From positions 1 through 64,000 of the forward strand of contig JAPLTX010000060.1 of NCBI GenBank assembly GCA_026397915.1: a DNA stretch of 64,000 nt, written 5' to 3'. The notes beneath the pieces are model-generated. The model saw only the letters and a list, made by a program, of their open reading frames with translations. It did not search any database and was not told where the DNA came from. Shown in pieces: positions 7,146-16,400 of this stretch; the stretch's first letter is position 1; every line of letters begins with the position of its first letter. The position numbers and the translations under genes are program-made. Origin of the DNA: Verrucomicrobiota bacterium (GTDB lineage: Bacteria > Verrucomicrobiota > Verrucomicrobiia > CAIQCK01).

Positions 7146-7517
7146 TTATAAAACAATCCGCCGGATCTCCACCTTCGGCTTCCCGAAATTGATAAGCAGG
7201 CAAATCTTCAGCTTGGTCGCTTTGAGGTAGTTGAGGCACTGGGCCAGATGGACGTCGTCCAACGCTTGCACGGCTTTTAACTCAACAAGCACCCGCCCTT
7301 CAACCAGCAAGTCCGCCACGTAGTCGCCAACCACGACACTATCGTAACGAACCTGAATGCTGTGCTGCTGATCCACCCGCAGACCTGCTTTTCGAATCTC
7401 ATGAACCAAGGCGTTCTCGTAAACCTTCTCCAGAAACCCGCTGCCCAGTGTGTTGCCCACGGCATAAGCTGCACCGATGATCTTTTCAGTCACCACGTTC
7501 AGATTATCTGTGTCCAT
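7146..7517 (-). CDS. GxxExxY protein, PD-(D/E)xK-like
   Basis: This 123-residue protein is named for the motif seen here as GFLEKVY. DYVADLLVEGRVLVELKAV, with Asp and Glu-x-Lys spaced as in PD-(D/E)xK nucleases, suggests a nuclease-like fold. Members are common in environmental bacteria and are typically isolated genes surrounded by short CACAGATG repeats, as here. The start at 7517 lies inside the repeat on the right flank. The biological role is not established; a small mobile or repeat-associated nuclease is an inference. Confidence 0.85.
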   Translation of the reverse strand: MDTDNLNVVTEKIIGAAYAVGNTLGSGFLEKVYENALVHEIRKAGLRVDQQHSIQVRYDSVVVGDYVADLLVEGRVLVELKAVQALDDVHLAQCLNYLKATKLKICLLINFGKPKVEIRRIVL

Positions 7518-7535
7518 CTGTGTGCATCCGTGGTT

Positions 7536-7976
7536 TCACCGCCGCGTCTTCTTCGCAGGCCGCTTCCGTGGAATCTGGACCAGTTCGATGCCAAACTCCT
7601 TCGCCAGCGCGAACGCCAGCTTGTCCCGTTCGTAAACCTCGCGGAACACGATCCGCTTGATGCCTTTGGAGGCGATGAACGCCATACAACTCCGGCACGG
7701 CAGCAGCGTGACCGCCAGGAACTTGCATTGGCCGGGACCGACCGAGCGCAGCGCGTTGACCTCGGCGTGAATGACGCGGCTCAGCCGCCCGTCGCGGTCC
7801 GACCAGTCAATCTCGATCTTCGGCGGTGGGCCGTTGTAGCCGAGGCTGACCGAGTTGTCCTGCAGGACGGCGCAGGCCCCGACCTGCACATACGGGTCCT
7901 GCGACCGGCAGTTTGCGATGGTCTCCGCGAGAATGAGCGCGGTCTCTTCCCATGACTTGCGGTTGCGCGGTTTCAT
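7536..7976 (-). CDS. dCMP deaminase-family zinc enzyme
   Basis: This 146-residue protein is of the cytidine/deoxycytidylate deaminase superfamily. The zinc site is H70-A-E72 with C94 and C97 in LLPCRSC. GACAVLQDNSVSLGYNGPP is the strand and substrate loop of ComEB/dCMP deaminases. Hydrolytic deamination of dCMP to dUMP for thymidylate supply is the probable reaction. A lysine/arginine-rich tail (PRKRPAKKTRR) is unusual and might bind nucleic acid. It lies just downstream of a HEPN-like gene on the same strand, 148 bases apart. Confidence 0.85.
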   Translation of the reverse strand: MKPRNRKSWEETALILAETIANCRSQDPYVQVGACAVLQDNSVSLGYNGPPPKIEIDWSDRDGRLSRVIHAEVNALRSVGPGQCKFLAVTLLPCRSCMAFIASKGIKRIVFREVYERDKLAFALAKEFGIELVQIPRKRPAKKTRR

Positions 7977-8124
7977 TGTTGGAAAACAGAAAAACTGGTT
8001 TCAGTTACTCTCATCTCTTAAACCGACGCCTCACTCCGCTGCCGGCGCAACGCGCTCGCGTGCCAACCGTTTTAGCGACCACACTCACACAACGGATACC
8101 GTTCAGAACTGGCAAATCAATACT

Positions 8125-8667
8125 TCAAAACTCGTCGTGCCCTTGCCAAAAGTCTTTGTTGCCCATCGCGTGACACATGGCGTTGGCATACCAACGGAGA
8201 GCTTCGTGAACCAATGCCAAATCTTCGTCCGTAACGGTTAAGTCTTCTTTCTTCTTTGGATGTGTCAATCGGTTTCGAACATCGACAGCCTTTTGAAACT
8301 CATTCCAACCGTTATCAGAAAAGAATGCCGCGTCGGTTTCCGACTCCTCCGCCAAAGAGCGAAGAATAAACGCCGTGTAGTTGACGAACGGAACTCGCAA
8401 CTCCTCCTCCTCTATGCTTCCATTCTTACGAACCCGGTTTGTCACGTCTTGCAATAAGAGGATGCGCGATATGTTGTAGCCTTCCTTTTCTGCGCAAGCG
8501 GCGTTAAGGGCCTTCTGCCGGAGTTGCTGGTTGAATGCCTCGATCATGGAGAAGACGGTTCTCACGTAGGTGCGTCGCCAAAACTGACTGTCTTCGCCGT
8601 GCAGTTGCTGCTGGCACCGATCGTAATCGGCCGTGAGCATTTTGATCATCTCGGTGGTTTCAGACAT
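8125..8667 (-). CDS. HEPN-like hypothetical protein
   Basis: This is a mostly helical protein of 180 residues from the ATG at 8667, which begins MSETTEMIKML. A longer frame reaches 8715. The string VDVRNRLTHPKK contains R-N-R-L-T-H, which fits the R-x4-6-H signature of HEPN ribonuclease and dimerisation domains. The upstream helix SMIEAFNQQLRQKA is also HEPN-like. Such proteins occur as toxins, abortive-infection factors or stand-alone RNA-binding helpers. No antitoxin-like partner overlaps it, so a toxin role is not supported by context. Confidence 0.55.
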   Translation of the reverse strand: MSETTEMIKMLTADYDRCQQQLHGEDSQFWRRTYVRTVFSMIEAFNQQLRQKALNAACAEKEGYNISRILLLQDVTNRVRKNGSIEEEELRVPFVNYTAFILRSLAEESETDAAFFSDNGWNEFQKAVDVRNRLTHPKKKEDLTVTDEDLALVHEALRWYANAMCHAMGNKDFWQGHDEF

Positions 8668-8770
8668 AGTGCGACTTCGGCTGTCTAATCCATCATTTCT
8701 GGCAAGAAGTGCCACACTTTCTTTGTGGCTTTGCTCTCGTGTCTGTATGAGACCTTTTATCAGAAGCTAG

Positions 8771-10156
8771 CTACTTGCTCAGCATCTTCTCCCACCGTTT
8801 CAACTGCCGCAGCACGTTCGCAGGCGATGGCGCGCCGGTGACGGTGCGCGCGGCGAGCGCACGGCGCACATCAAAGACTTGCCGCACGTCGGAACCGAAC
8901 TTCGGCGAGAGTGCGCGGAAGGTTTCCAGCGGCAGCGCGTTCAGCGGCTTGCCGAGCTTCTCGGCTTCGGCGACGAGCGCGCCGACGATGTGATGGGCTT
9001 GGCGGAAGGGGATGCCTTTCTTGACGAGATAATCGGCGAGGTCGGTGGCGAGCAACGCGGGGTCGCTCGCGGCGGCTTCGCAATGTTCATTCACAGTGCG
9101 CGTGTTCAACAGCATGTCGGCCAACACGCCTAGCGTGGAGCGCAGCGTGTCAGCGGTGTCGAAGAGCCGCTCTTTGTCCTCTTGCAGGTCGCGGTTGTAG
9201 GTCATCGGCAGACCTTTGAGCAGCGTCAGCAGCGCGACGAGGTTCCCATAGACCCGGGCGGTCTTGCCGCGCGCCAGCTCGGCGATGTCGGGGTTTTTCT
9301 TCTGCGGCATCAGCGACGAGCCGGTGGTGTAGGCGTCGGCGATGCGGATGAAGCCGAACTCCGCCGAAGCCCAGAGGATGAGGTCCTCCGCCAACCGCGA
9401 GATGTGCATCGCGATGAGCGCGCCGTCGGCGAGAAACTCGACGATGAAGTCGCGGTCGCTGACGGCATCCATCGAGTTCTGTGTGACGCCGTCGAAGCCG
9501 AGTTCCTTGGCGACGAACTCGCGGTCGAGCGGAAGCGTGGAGCCGGCGATGGCGCCGCTGCCGAGCGGACAGACGTTGGTCCGCTTGAACGCGTCGGTTA
9601 GCCGGCTGTGGTCGCGGTCGAACATCTCGACGTAGGCAAGCAGGTGATGCGCGAGCAACACCGGTTGCGCGCGCTGAAGGTGCGTGTAGCCCGGAATGAT
9701 GACGTCGTCGTTTGCAGATGCCAGCATCAACAGCGACCACTGGAGGTCACGCAGGTCGCCTTGGACAAGCCGAATCTGGTCGCGGACGAAGAGCCTCACG
9801 TCGAGCGCGACCTGGTCGTTGCGGCTGCGGGCGGTGTGGAGCTTCGCGCCGGCGGGAACGCGGCGGGTCAGCTCGGACTCGATGTTCATGTGAACGTCTT
9901 CGAGGTCGGCGCGCCACTTGAATTTTCCGGCGGCAATCTCCATGCCGATTTGATCGAGGCCCTTGACGATGGCGGCGCATTCGGCGCGGGTGAGCACGCC
10001 GATCTTGGCGAGCATCTTCGCGTGGGCGATGCTGCCGCGGATGTCGTAAGGCGCGAGCCGGTGGTCGAAGGAAACCGACTCGGTGAAACGTTGGACGGCT
10101 TCAGCAGGCCCGGCGGTGAAGCGCCCGCCCCAGGTGGCGTGTTTCTTGGTTGGCAT
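8771..10156 (-). CDS. argH: Argininosuccinate lyase
   Basis: This 461-residue enzyme of the fumarase/aspartase superfamily splits argininosuccinate into arginine and fumarate, the last step of arginine synthesis. The signature GSSLMPQKKNP is present, as are TARSRNDQVALD, GYTHLQRAQP and the N-terminal WGGRF. The frame extends to 10192, but M at 10156 (MPTKKHATWGGRF) matches the family start. No other arg genes are in the window. It is a standard full-length copy. Confidence 0.96.
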   Translation of the reverse strand: MPTKKHATWGGRFTAGPAEAVQRFTESVSFDHRLAPYDIRGSIAHAKMLAKIGVLTRAECAAIVKGLDQIGMEIAAGKFKWRADLEDVHMNIESELTRRVPAGAKLHTARSRNDQVALDVRLFVRDQIRLVQGDLRDLQWSLLMLASANDDVIIPGYTHLQRAQPVLLAHHLLAYVEMFDRDHSRLTDAFKRTNVCPLGSGAIAGSTLPLDREFVAKELGFDGVTQNSMDAVSDRDFIVEFLADGALIAMHISRLAEDLILWASAEFGFIRIADAYTTGSSLMPQKKNPDIAELARGKTARVYGNLVALLTLLKGLPMTYNRDLQEDKERLFDTADTLRSTLGVLADMLLNTRTVNEHCEAAASDPALLATDLADYLVKKGIPFRQAHHIVGALVAEAEKLGKPLNALPLETFRALSPKFGSDVRQVFDVRRALAARTVTGAPSPANVLRQLKRWEKMLSK

Positions 10157-10259
10157 GGGGCGGATTATAAGGAATGGACGGCGAAAATCCAAGCCGGCGG
10201 TTCAACCGCAAAGCGGATTTGCCGCGAAGTTGCCAACGATCTCAACAACACTCGCACCG

Positions 10260-11384
10260 TCAGTTCGATGGCCAGTTGCGCATGAACTTGACGAGGTCGG
10301 CCACGGCGGGGCTTTTGCCGGTGCGGACGTAGAAGCCGCTCGTGGAGACGCCCACCAACAGCGACATCTCCTTGTCGAAACCGAGCAGGTTGCCGAGGCA
10401 GAAGCCGGCGTTGAAATGGTCGCCCGCGCCGGTCGTGATCAGCGGCTTCACGCAGAACGGCCCGTCCACGAGCGCCGAGCCTTTCGCATCCACCGCCACC
10501 GCGTAGGCCGTCGGATGCACCACCAGCCGCTCGATCTTTAGCGCGGCGAAAATCTTCTCGGCCAGCTCTTGGATCGAATCCTTCGACTCGTCGTCGGTGT
10601 TGATGCCGAGCGCCGCGCCGATTTCGTGCGCTTCCTTCTGATTCAGGCCGAGGATGACACGGTAAAACCTGCCGAACTTCTGGATCAGGTCGAGCGCGCC
10701 GCGGATGTCGGCGGCGGTGCGCTTTTCCGGATCAGCGAGGTCGAAGAAGACGACCGGCTTGTGCTTCGGCTCGGCTTTCGGCAACGCCTTCGAAAGGATT
10801 TGCCGCCAGATGTCGCTCATGTGCGGCAGCATCGTCCAGTTCACATAGGCGACGAACGAACTGCCCGTGAGCAGCTTTTTGAGCATCGGCAGGCCGACGC
10901 GCTTGACGATGTTCTGCCAGTTCACGTCGCCGAGCGTCTCGTGCTTGCCGAGCATGATCTTACCGTCCTCGAACTCCAGCGCGTCGGTGTGGCCGGGGTC
11001 GGCGATGCTGATGACCTTTGCGCGCTTGGCCATCGGCTCGAAAACGGAGTGCAGATTTGGGAAACCGAGATTGCCGATGTAGGTGACCTTCAGGCCCATG
11101 CTCGCCAGCGCGTTGGCCATGATCGGGCCGTTGCCGCCGAGCTTCATCATCTGCACGACGAGCTGCATGTTGGTGCTCTTGCCCGCGGCGCCGGCGACCT
11201 TCTCGGCCAGCTTGGTCATCGTCGGCACGAAGGTGTATTTGTCGAGCGACTCGCGCTTGTCCACCACGCGAATGATCTCGTCCACGAAGCCGTCGAAGCC
11301 GACGGTGGCGGTAAGCTTGGGCACGAGGCCCTTGGCGGCGGCGAGTTTGGCGGCAACAAACGGGCGAAGCTCTTCTGGATTCAT
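10260..11384 (-). CDS. PfkB-family carbohydrate kinase
   Basis: This 374-residue ribokinase/PfkB-type kinase has a substrate-binding N-terminal region (VGFDGFVDEI), the di-glycine turn GGNGPIMANAL, the NQKEAHEIG block and the C-terminal anion hole and base TTGAGDHFNAGF. The substrate is not predictable; sugars or nucleosides are both possible. The long frame begins at 11543, but ATG 11384 starts the conserved part and leaves a 151-bp divergent promoter region with the NCS1 permease gene. That arrangement makes a nucleoside substrate attractive but unproven. Confidence 0.82.
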   Translation of the reverse strand: MNPEELRPFVAAKLAAAKGLVPKLTATVGFDGFVDEIIRVVDKRESLDKYTFVPTMTKLAEKVAGAAGKSTNMQLVVQMMKLGGNGPIMANALASMGLKVTYIGNLGFPNLHSVFEPMAKRAKVISIADPGHTDALEFEDGKIMLGKHETLGDVNWQNIVKRVGLPMLKKLLTGSSFVAYVNWTMLPHMSDIWRQILSKALPKAEPKHKPVVFFDLADPEKRTAADIRGALDLIQKFGRFYRVILGLNQKEAHEIGAALGINTDDESKDSIQELAEKIFAALKIERLVVHPTAYAVAVDAKGSALVDGPFCVKPLITTGAGDHFNAGFCLGNLLGFDKEMSLLVGVSTSGFYVRTGKSPAVADLVKFMRNWPSN

Positions 11385-11535
11385 GGCGCGCGAGGATAGC
11401 CGCCGGCCGTGGGGAATCAACAAACTTCTGCAATGGAATCTCTCGCCGTTCATAAGACTTGCCGGATCAGCACCCCACCGCCGCTGTGCATTTTTGGCTT
11501 GCGAAGCGGCCTGAAAAGAAGCGAAAAGGAAAGCC

Positions 11536-13386
11536 GTGAGCAACCCAAACGCTTCCCAACTCCCTGGCTATATTACCAGCGCCAAGCCTAACCCTTACGG
11601 GAACCGCGCGCCTTGGTATAAGAACACGGCCCCGACTTACGCGGGCATCTTCCTTTGGTTTGTGTTCTGGCAAGGTGCCACCACCACGCAGCAAGGTTTT
11701 CTCGGCGGCACGCTCGCTCACGGCGTCGGCGTCGCGTTGCTGGGTTTGGTGATTGCGGCCCTGGTGTGCCACGCGATGTTCTATTTCGTGCCAGGCATGC
11801 TTGGCATGAAGACTGGCCTGCCGCTCTACATCGTCGGCACCTCCACCTTCGGTGCCAAAGGCGGCTTCTTCATGCCCGGCTTCCTCATGGGTGTCCTGCA
11901 ATTCGGCTGGCTCGGCGTAAACACTTATTTCGCCGCGCTGGCCTTGAGCGCGATGATTCCGGTGAAAGCCGAAATCATCATGGTGGTCTGGGGCCTGCTC
12001 GCGGCGTTCGTCGGATTGAAAGGCATCCAGTATGTCGCCAAGGTTGCGACGTTTCTGCCGTTGATCCCGCTGGCGGTGCTGCTGTGGATGTTCATCAAGA
12101 CGCAGGCGGGCATTCCTGCTTTTCAAGCCGCGCCGTTCATCGCAAACCACAAGGCGTTGGCAGTTTCCTCGCCCGGCGTGTTGAGCGAATGGAGCGTGAT
12201 GACGGCGATATTGACCTACGTGGTGGGCTTCTTCGCGACAGCGGGAGCCGCGGGCGTGGACTTCGGCACCAACAGCCGCGATAAGAAGGATGTCTCGATG
12301 GGCGGCTTGGTTGGCGTGGCGTATGCGATCATCATCACGGCAGGGCTTTCGATGTTCATCGTGGCGGGCGTCTATGGCTTGCCGGCGTTGAGGGATGAAG
12401 CGCTGAAGGCGGGGATGGCGAAGAAGGAGTTCATCCTGGACTCGTTCAATCTGATTCCGATTGTGCTGGGCGGAGAAACGGGCAAGTGGGTGATGTTCCT
12501 GCTGGCGGTGGCGGCGTTTCCGCCAGCGTGTTTCTCATCGTTCATCGCAGCCAACAGTTTCAAGACGACGATGCCGAAGGTGAATCCGTTCATCTCGGTG
12601 GGCATCGGCGCGGTGGTGAGCATTGCGCTGGCGGTCACTGGCGCGGCGGGGAAAGTGATCCCGGTGTTTGTAATCATCGGGGCATCGTTCGGGCCGATCT
12701 GCGGGGCAATGATGGCGGATTACGTGCTATCCGGCGGCAAGTGGACCGGACCGCGCATGGGTTTCAACCCCGCGGGTTGGATCGCGTGGTTGCTGGGTTT
12801 CGTCGTCGGCATTCTGCCGAACATCGGCATAGATGTGCCAGCGGCGCCGGCGCTGGCGTTTGTCGTCGGCGCAGTGGCTTACTATATTTGCGCCAAGATA
12901 GATTTGCAGAACGACATCATCCCCTGGTTGTATGAACGCGGCCAGATCGTCGAACGTGAGAAGAAACTCATCCTGATCGTCGAGGACGAAGTGGACATGG
13001 CAAATCTCATCGAGCTTCATCTGCGCGAGGCCGGCTACGACACACTGACAGCATCTGACGGCGCAGCCGGACTGGACGACGCGATCAAGCATACACCGGA
13101 CTTGGTCCTCCTGGACATGGAGCTTCCGAGGATGCACGGTCTGGAAGTATGTCGGCGGCTGCGGTCCACGCCTGCTACGCGTCACATCCCGACGCTTGTC
13201 GTTTCCTCGCTCAGTTCCACCGAGATGAAGGTGCAAGGGTTGCACACGGGCGCGGACGATTACCTGACCAAACCGTTCAAGCCCGCCGAGTTGCTCGCGC
13301 GTGTGGAGGCGCTGTTGCGCCGATACACCAATCTGCTGCACATGGAAAGTATGGACCGTCCCGAATGGGACACCATGAACATGTGA
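11536..13386 (+). CDS. NCS1 purine/cytosine permease fused to receiver (REC) domain
   Basis: This 616-residue protein has two parts. Residues 1 to about 465 form a twelve-helix NCS1 nucleobase:cation symporter (CodB-like), starting NRAPWYKNTAPTYAGIFLW and including GVDFGTNSRDKKD. Residues 476-600 form a complete CheY/PhoB-type receiver: ILIVEDEVDM (acidic pocket), LVLLDMELPRMHG (phospho-acceptor D527), VVSSLSS and the lysine in YLTKPFKPAEL. The linker YERGQIVEREKK carries no stop. The start is GTG 11536 preceded by AAAAGGA. No histidine kinase gene is nearby. Direct phospho-control of transport is an inference; a read-through fusion of once-separate genes is the alternative. Confidence 0.88.
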   Translation: MSNPNASQLPGYITSAKPNPYGNRAPWYKNTAPTYAGIFLWFVFWQGATTTQQGFLGGTLAHGVGVALLGLVIAALVCHAMFYFVPGMLGMKTGLPLYIVGTSTFGAKGGFFMPGFLMGVLQFGWLGVNTYFAALALSAMIPVKAEIIMVVWGLLAAFVGLKGIQYVAKVATFLPLIPLAVLLWMFIKTQAGIPAFQAAPFIANHKALAVSSPGVLSEWSVMTAILTYVVGFFATAGAAGVDFGTNSRDKKDVSMGGLVGVAYAIIITAGLSMFIVAGVYGLPALRDEALKAGMAKKEFILDSFNLIPIVLGGETGKWVMFLLAVAAFPPACFSSFIAANSFKTTMPKVNPFISVGIGAVVSIALAVTGAAGKVIPVFVIIGASFGPICGAMMADYVLSGGKWTGPRMGFNPAGWIAWLLGFVVGILPNIGIDVPAAPALAFVVGAVAYYICAKIDLQNDIIPWLYERGQIVEREKKLILIVEDEVDMANLIELHLREAGYDTLTASDGAAGLDDAIKHTPDLVLLDMELPRMHGLEVCRRLRSTPATRHIPTLVVSSLSSTEMKVQGLHTGADDYLTKPFKPAELLARVEALLRRYTNLLHMESMDRPEWDTMNM

Positions 13387-13463
13387 GCCGCCTCAGCAGC
13401 GGGCAAACCAGGCACCGTTGAATTCGGGGTTATCAGACTGATTCTTCGCGCTCGCCGCCGACA

Positions 13464-16400
13464 CTACTTCGCCGGTTGCAATACGATTCGCGCCTGCTCG
13501 GCCCGGATCCACTCCGGATCGGGGATGCCGGTAATGCGAATGTCGTCCAACTCGAACTGTGACTTGCTGTTGCCGTCAAAGCCGAGGGTGATGGTGGTCT
13601 CGGCACGGGGCACGCGGGCTTCAGCGTGGACAGGCGTTTGCTCCGAGCCGCGCTGACGCAGTTGCAGCCTCAGCAGGTCGCCGACATGCGAGCAGAGAAA
13701 CGCCAGCGAGGAGCGGTCCGCTCCGAGAGCGACGGCGTGGCGGCTTAATTCACGCACGACGTTGCCCGGCGGCGCCCGTCTGCCGATGCCGAGGTCCCTG
13801 GCGGTCGCGCCGTCGCTGGAGCCGGTGTCGAACACCCCCATGCCGGCGACGATCCACGGCGCGTCGTCGCCGCTGCCGTAGCGCAATGCAAGGTGGCAGG
13901 TCTCGGTGCTGGTCGCGCGCGTCCGCCAGGAAACGGTGAAATCGCCCCGCAGCCGCGCGCGAAACCAAAGCGGTTGGGCCGCGCCAGGCTGGCGGGCCAA
14001 CTGCGCGTTGTCGTGGGCCCACGCCGCAGGCGTGGCACTCTCCCAATCCGCGATTTGCTCCGGCTTGGTGAAATCGTAGTTCCACTCAAACTTGTCGCCG
14101 CCGAGATCTTTCACTGCGCCCTTGAACAGCGAGACGACCGAAATCTGCGATGCCTTCAACTGCTGCGCCTGCGTCAGCAACACGGCACTCGCGAGGTTCG
14201 TCCCGACGATCATGGCGACGGTCGGCGCGACGTTGGTGGATAACATCGCAGCGGGAGGCGCCGTTGATGTGACGGTCGCGTTTGTGTCCGCCGCGGCCGG
14301 GCCGAGCACCGCCCGGGCGCGTGTTGCGGCGAGCCAGTTCGTGTCAAGCACACCCCTCAGCCTCACCTGCGAGAACCGCGCGATCGTGCGATCCGCGGCC
14401 AGCCCCAGCTCGCACACGGTGTGCGCGCGCGGCAACGGCGCTTCCAGCGTGCCGATGTCCGGCACGATTTCCACCAGCTTGTTGCCTTCGGTTCCCACGG
14501 TCACCGGAAACGCGCGCAGGCCGGTCATTTTCGCGTTGAGATTGGTGATCACGTCGAACGACGTGGCTTCGCGGCTGACCACGCGCAATCCGCTGGAGAG
14601 GTCGGCGACGGCGGCGAGTCGTTCATTGGGGAACGACAGCACGCCGGCGACGACCGCGCCCCGTTCGACGACGGCGTTGAACTGCAGCGACACGTCGCCT
14701 TTGAACCGCGCATTATGCGCCAGCAGCGACTGGTCGAGCACGATCTTCCGCACGGCGTTGTTGGAGACCATGAAGCTGGACAGCCCCGCCGCCGCGCCCG
14801 TGGAGATCTTAGCGCCGATGACGCGCCAGTCGGCCAACTGATTGGTGTTGGCGAAATCATACGCCAGCTCCACGCGGTTGTCGGGCAGCTCGCGGACCGC
14901 GCCATTGAACAGCGCCGCAAGCGGAATCGCCGCCGCCTGCGCCTGCTGCGCCTCCGTCAATGCGGGCGGCGTCACCGCCGCCAGCAGCGTGCCGGATTCA
15001 ATCATCTCGCTCGGCATGGTTGCGGCGGCGTTCTTCAGAAAATGCTCCCATCGCCACGCTGGCCAGCGCACGCCCGCCTCGGCGCCGTCATCGGCCAGTG
15101 TTATGCCGTTGCTGTCGGACGCCAGCCGCAGGTCGCCTGACGCGATCAAGGCGAAGTCGCGCAACGCCGGCGCAGGTCGGCCGCGGCGCAATGCCGTGAG
15201 CATGGCATAAGGCACCTGTGTGATGACTGACGCCGTGTCCTGGCCGGGGAAAAGCTCCTTCCAGTTTTCGTCGCCGAGCGTTGGCGTCTCGTCCGCGTAG
15301 CGGCCGACGTAGGCGAGGTTACGGTCGCCGGTGTAGGTCAGTCCAGCACGCATCAACTCGCGCGTCCACACCGTTGAGGCAACCCGCTGGGCCACCACCA
15401 CGCTGTTGCGGAGGCTGAGAGCGAAGTGACGCTCCGAGGCGCGTCGCGAGGTGCTGAATACCGAACCGGACAGCGTCCAAAGCGTGCAGTGATTGATGTC
15501 AATATTGTAGTGGGGCACGGTTTCCCGGAACGGATACGCCATCACCGTGTCCGAGCCGGGCGTGGCGATCAGGCAGTTGCTCAGCGTGACGCGCCAGTCG
15601 CCATTGCATTCTGCGAACAGCGCGATGCCCGTGCGGCGTGGCTCGAACGGCCGGCTAAACGCGCAGCCGCGCACGACCAGATTGGTGCCCCGCTGGTGCA
15701 GCGCCGCGCCGCTGAACTGGAAGTGGAGATTCTCCAGCCGCCAGTTGTCGCCACAGGCCATCAGGAACTGACTCACCGTGTTGGTCTCGCTGCCGGTCAC
15801 GTCCGTGATGACCGGCAAGGCGCCGCCGCGGCCGTAGATCTGGATGTTCTGCCTGTCTGATCCGTCGAAGCGCGACACGACGTGCGTGCCTTCGCCCAGT
15901 TCGATCGCGTCGTCGTCGTCGGACTTGGCCAGCGCCTCCTGCAACGACGCCGCGTTACCGGTGCCGTCGCTTTTCACAATCCAGACGTAGCCGTCCGCCT
16001 TTTGGACCGCGCGCCGCCGCGCCACGTCGCTGAGCGCCGCGGCCTCCAGCAAACCGGACTCGGCAACCAATCGCCGCCGTTGCGCCTCAATCGCGGCTTG
16101 CGTCGCTTGCGCGACCGCGTCGGACGTCGCCGGGTCGTCCAGTTGCGCGTCCAGCGCAGTGAATACCGCCAACGCCCGCTTCCAATCGCGCGCGTCGGCG
16201 GCGCGGCGAATCTCCGAGAGGGCCAGCTGCGCGGCCGGGTCGGCAGTGGCCGCGCTCGGCGGTGCCGCCAGCAACTGGGCGCGCGCGGCGGTCAGCTCAC
16301 TGCCGGCGGCGGCGACCGCGACGGTGTTGGTGTAGTGTGTGTCGAGCATCAGCAGCCGTGCGAAGGCGATGGGCCATTGCTGTGCCTCGAGCTGGGCGCG

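Noticed and set aside
5453..7192. 579-codon plus-strand frame opposite lysA
   Set aside because: It is the complement of the lysA gene, with no domain and an Arg/Asp/Ala-rich composition. It also runs into the CACAGATG repeats.
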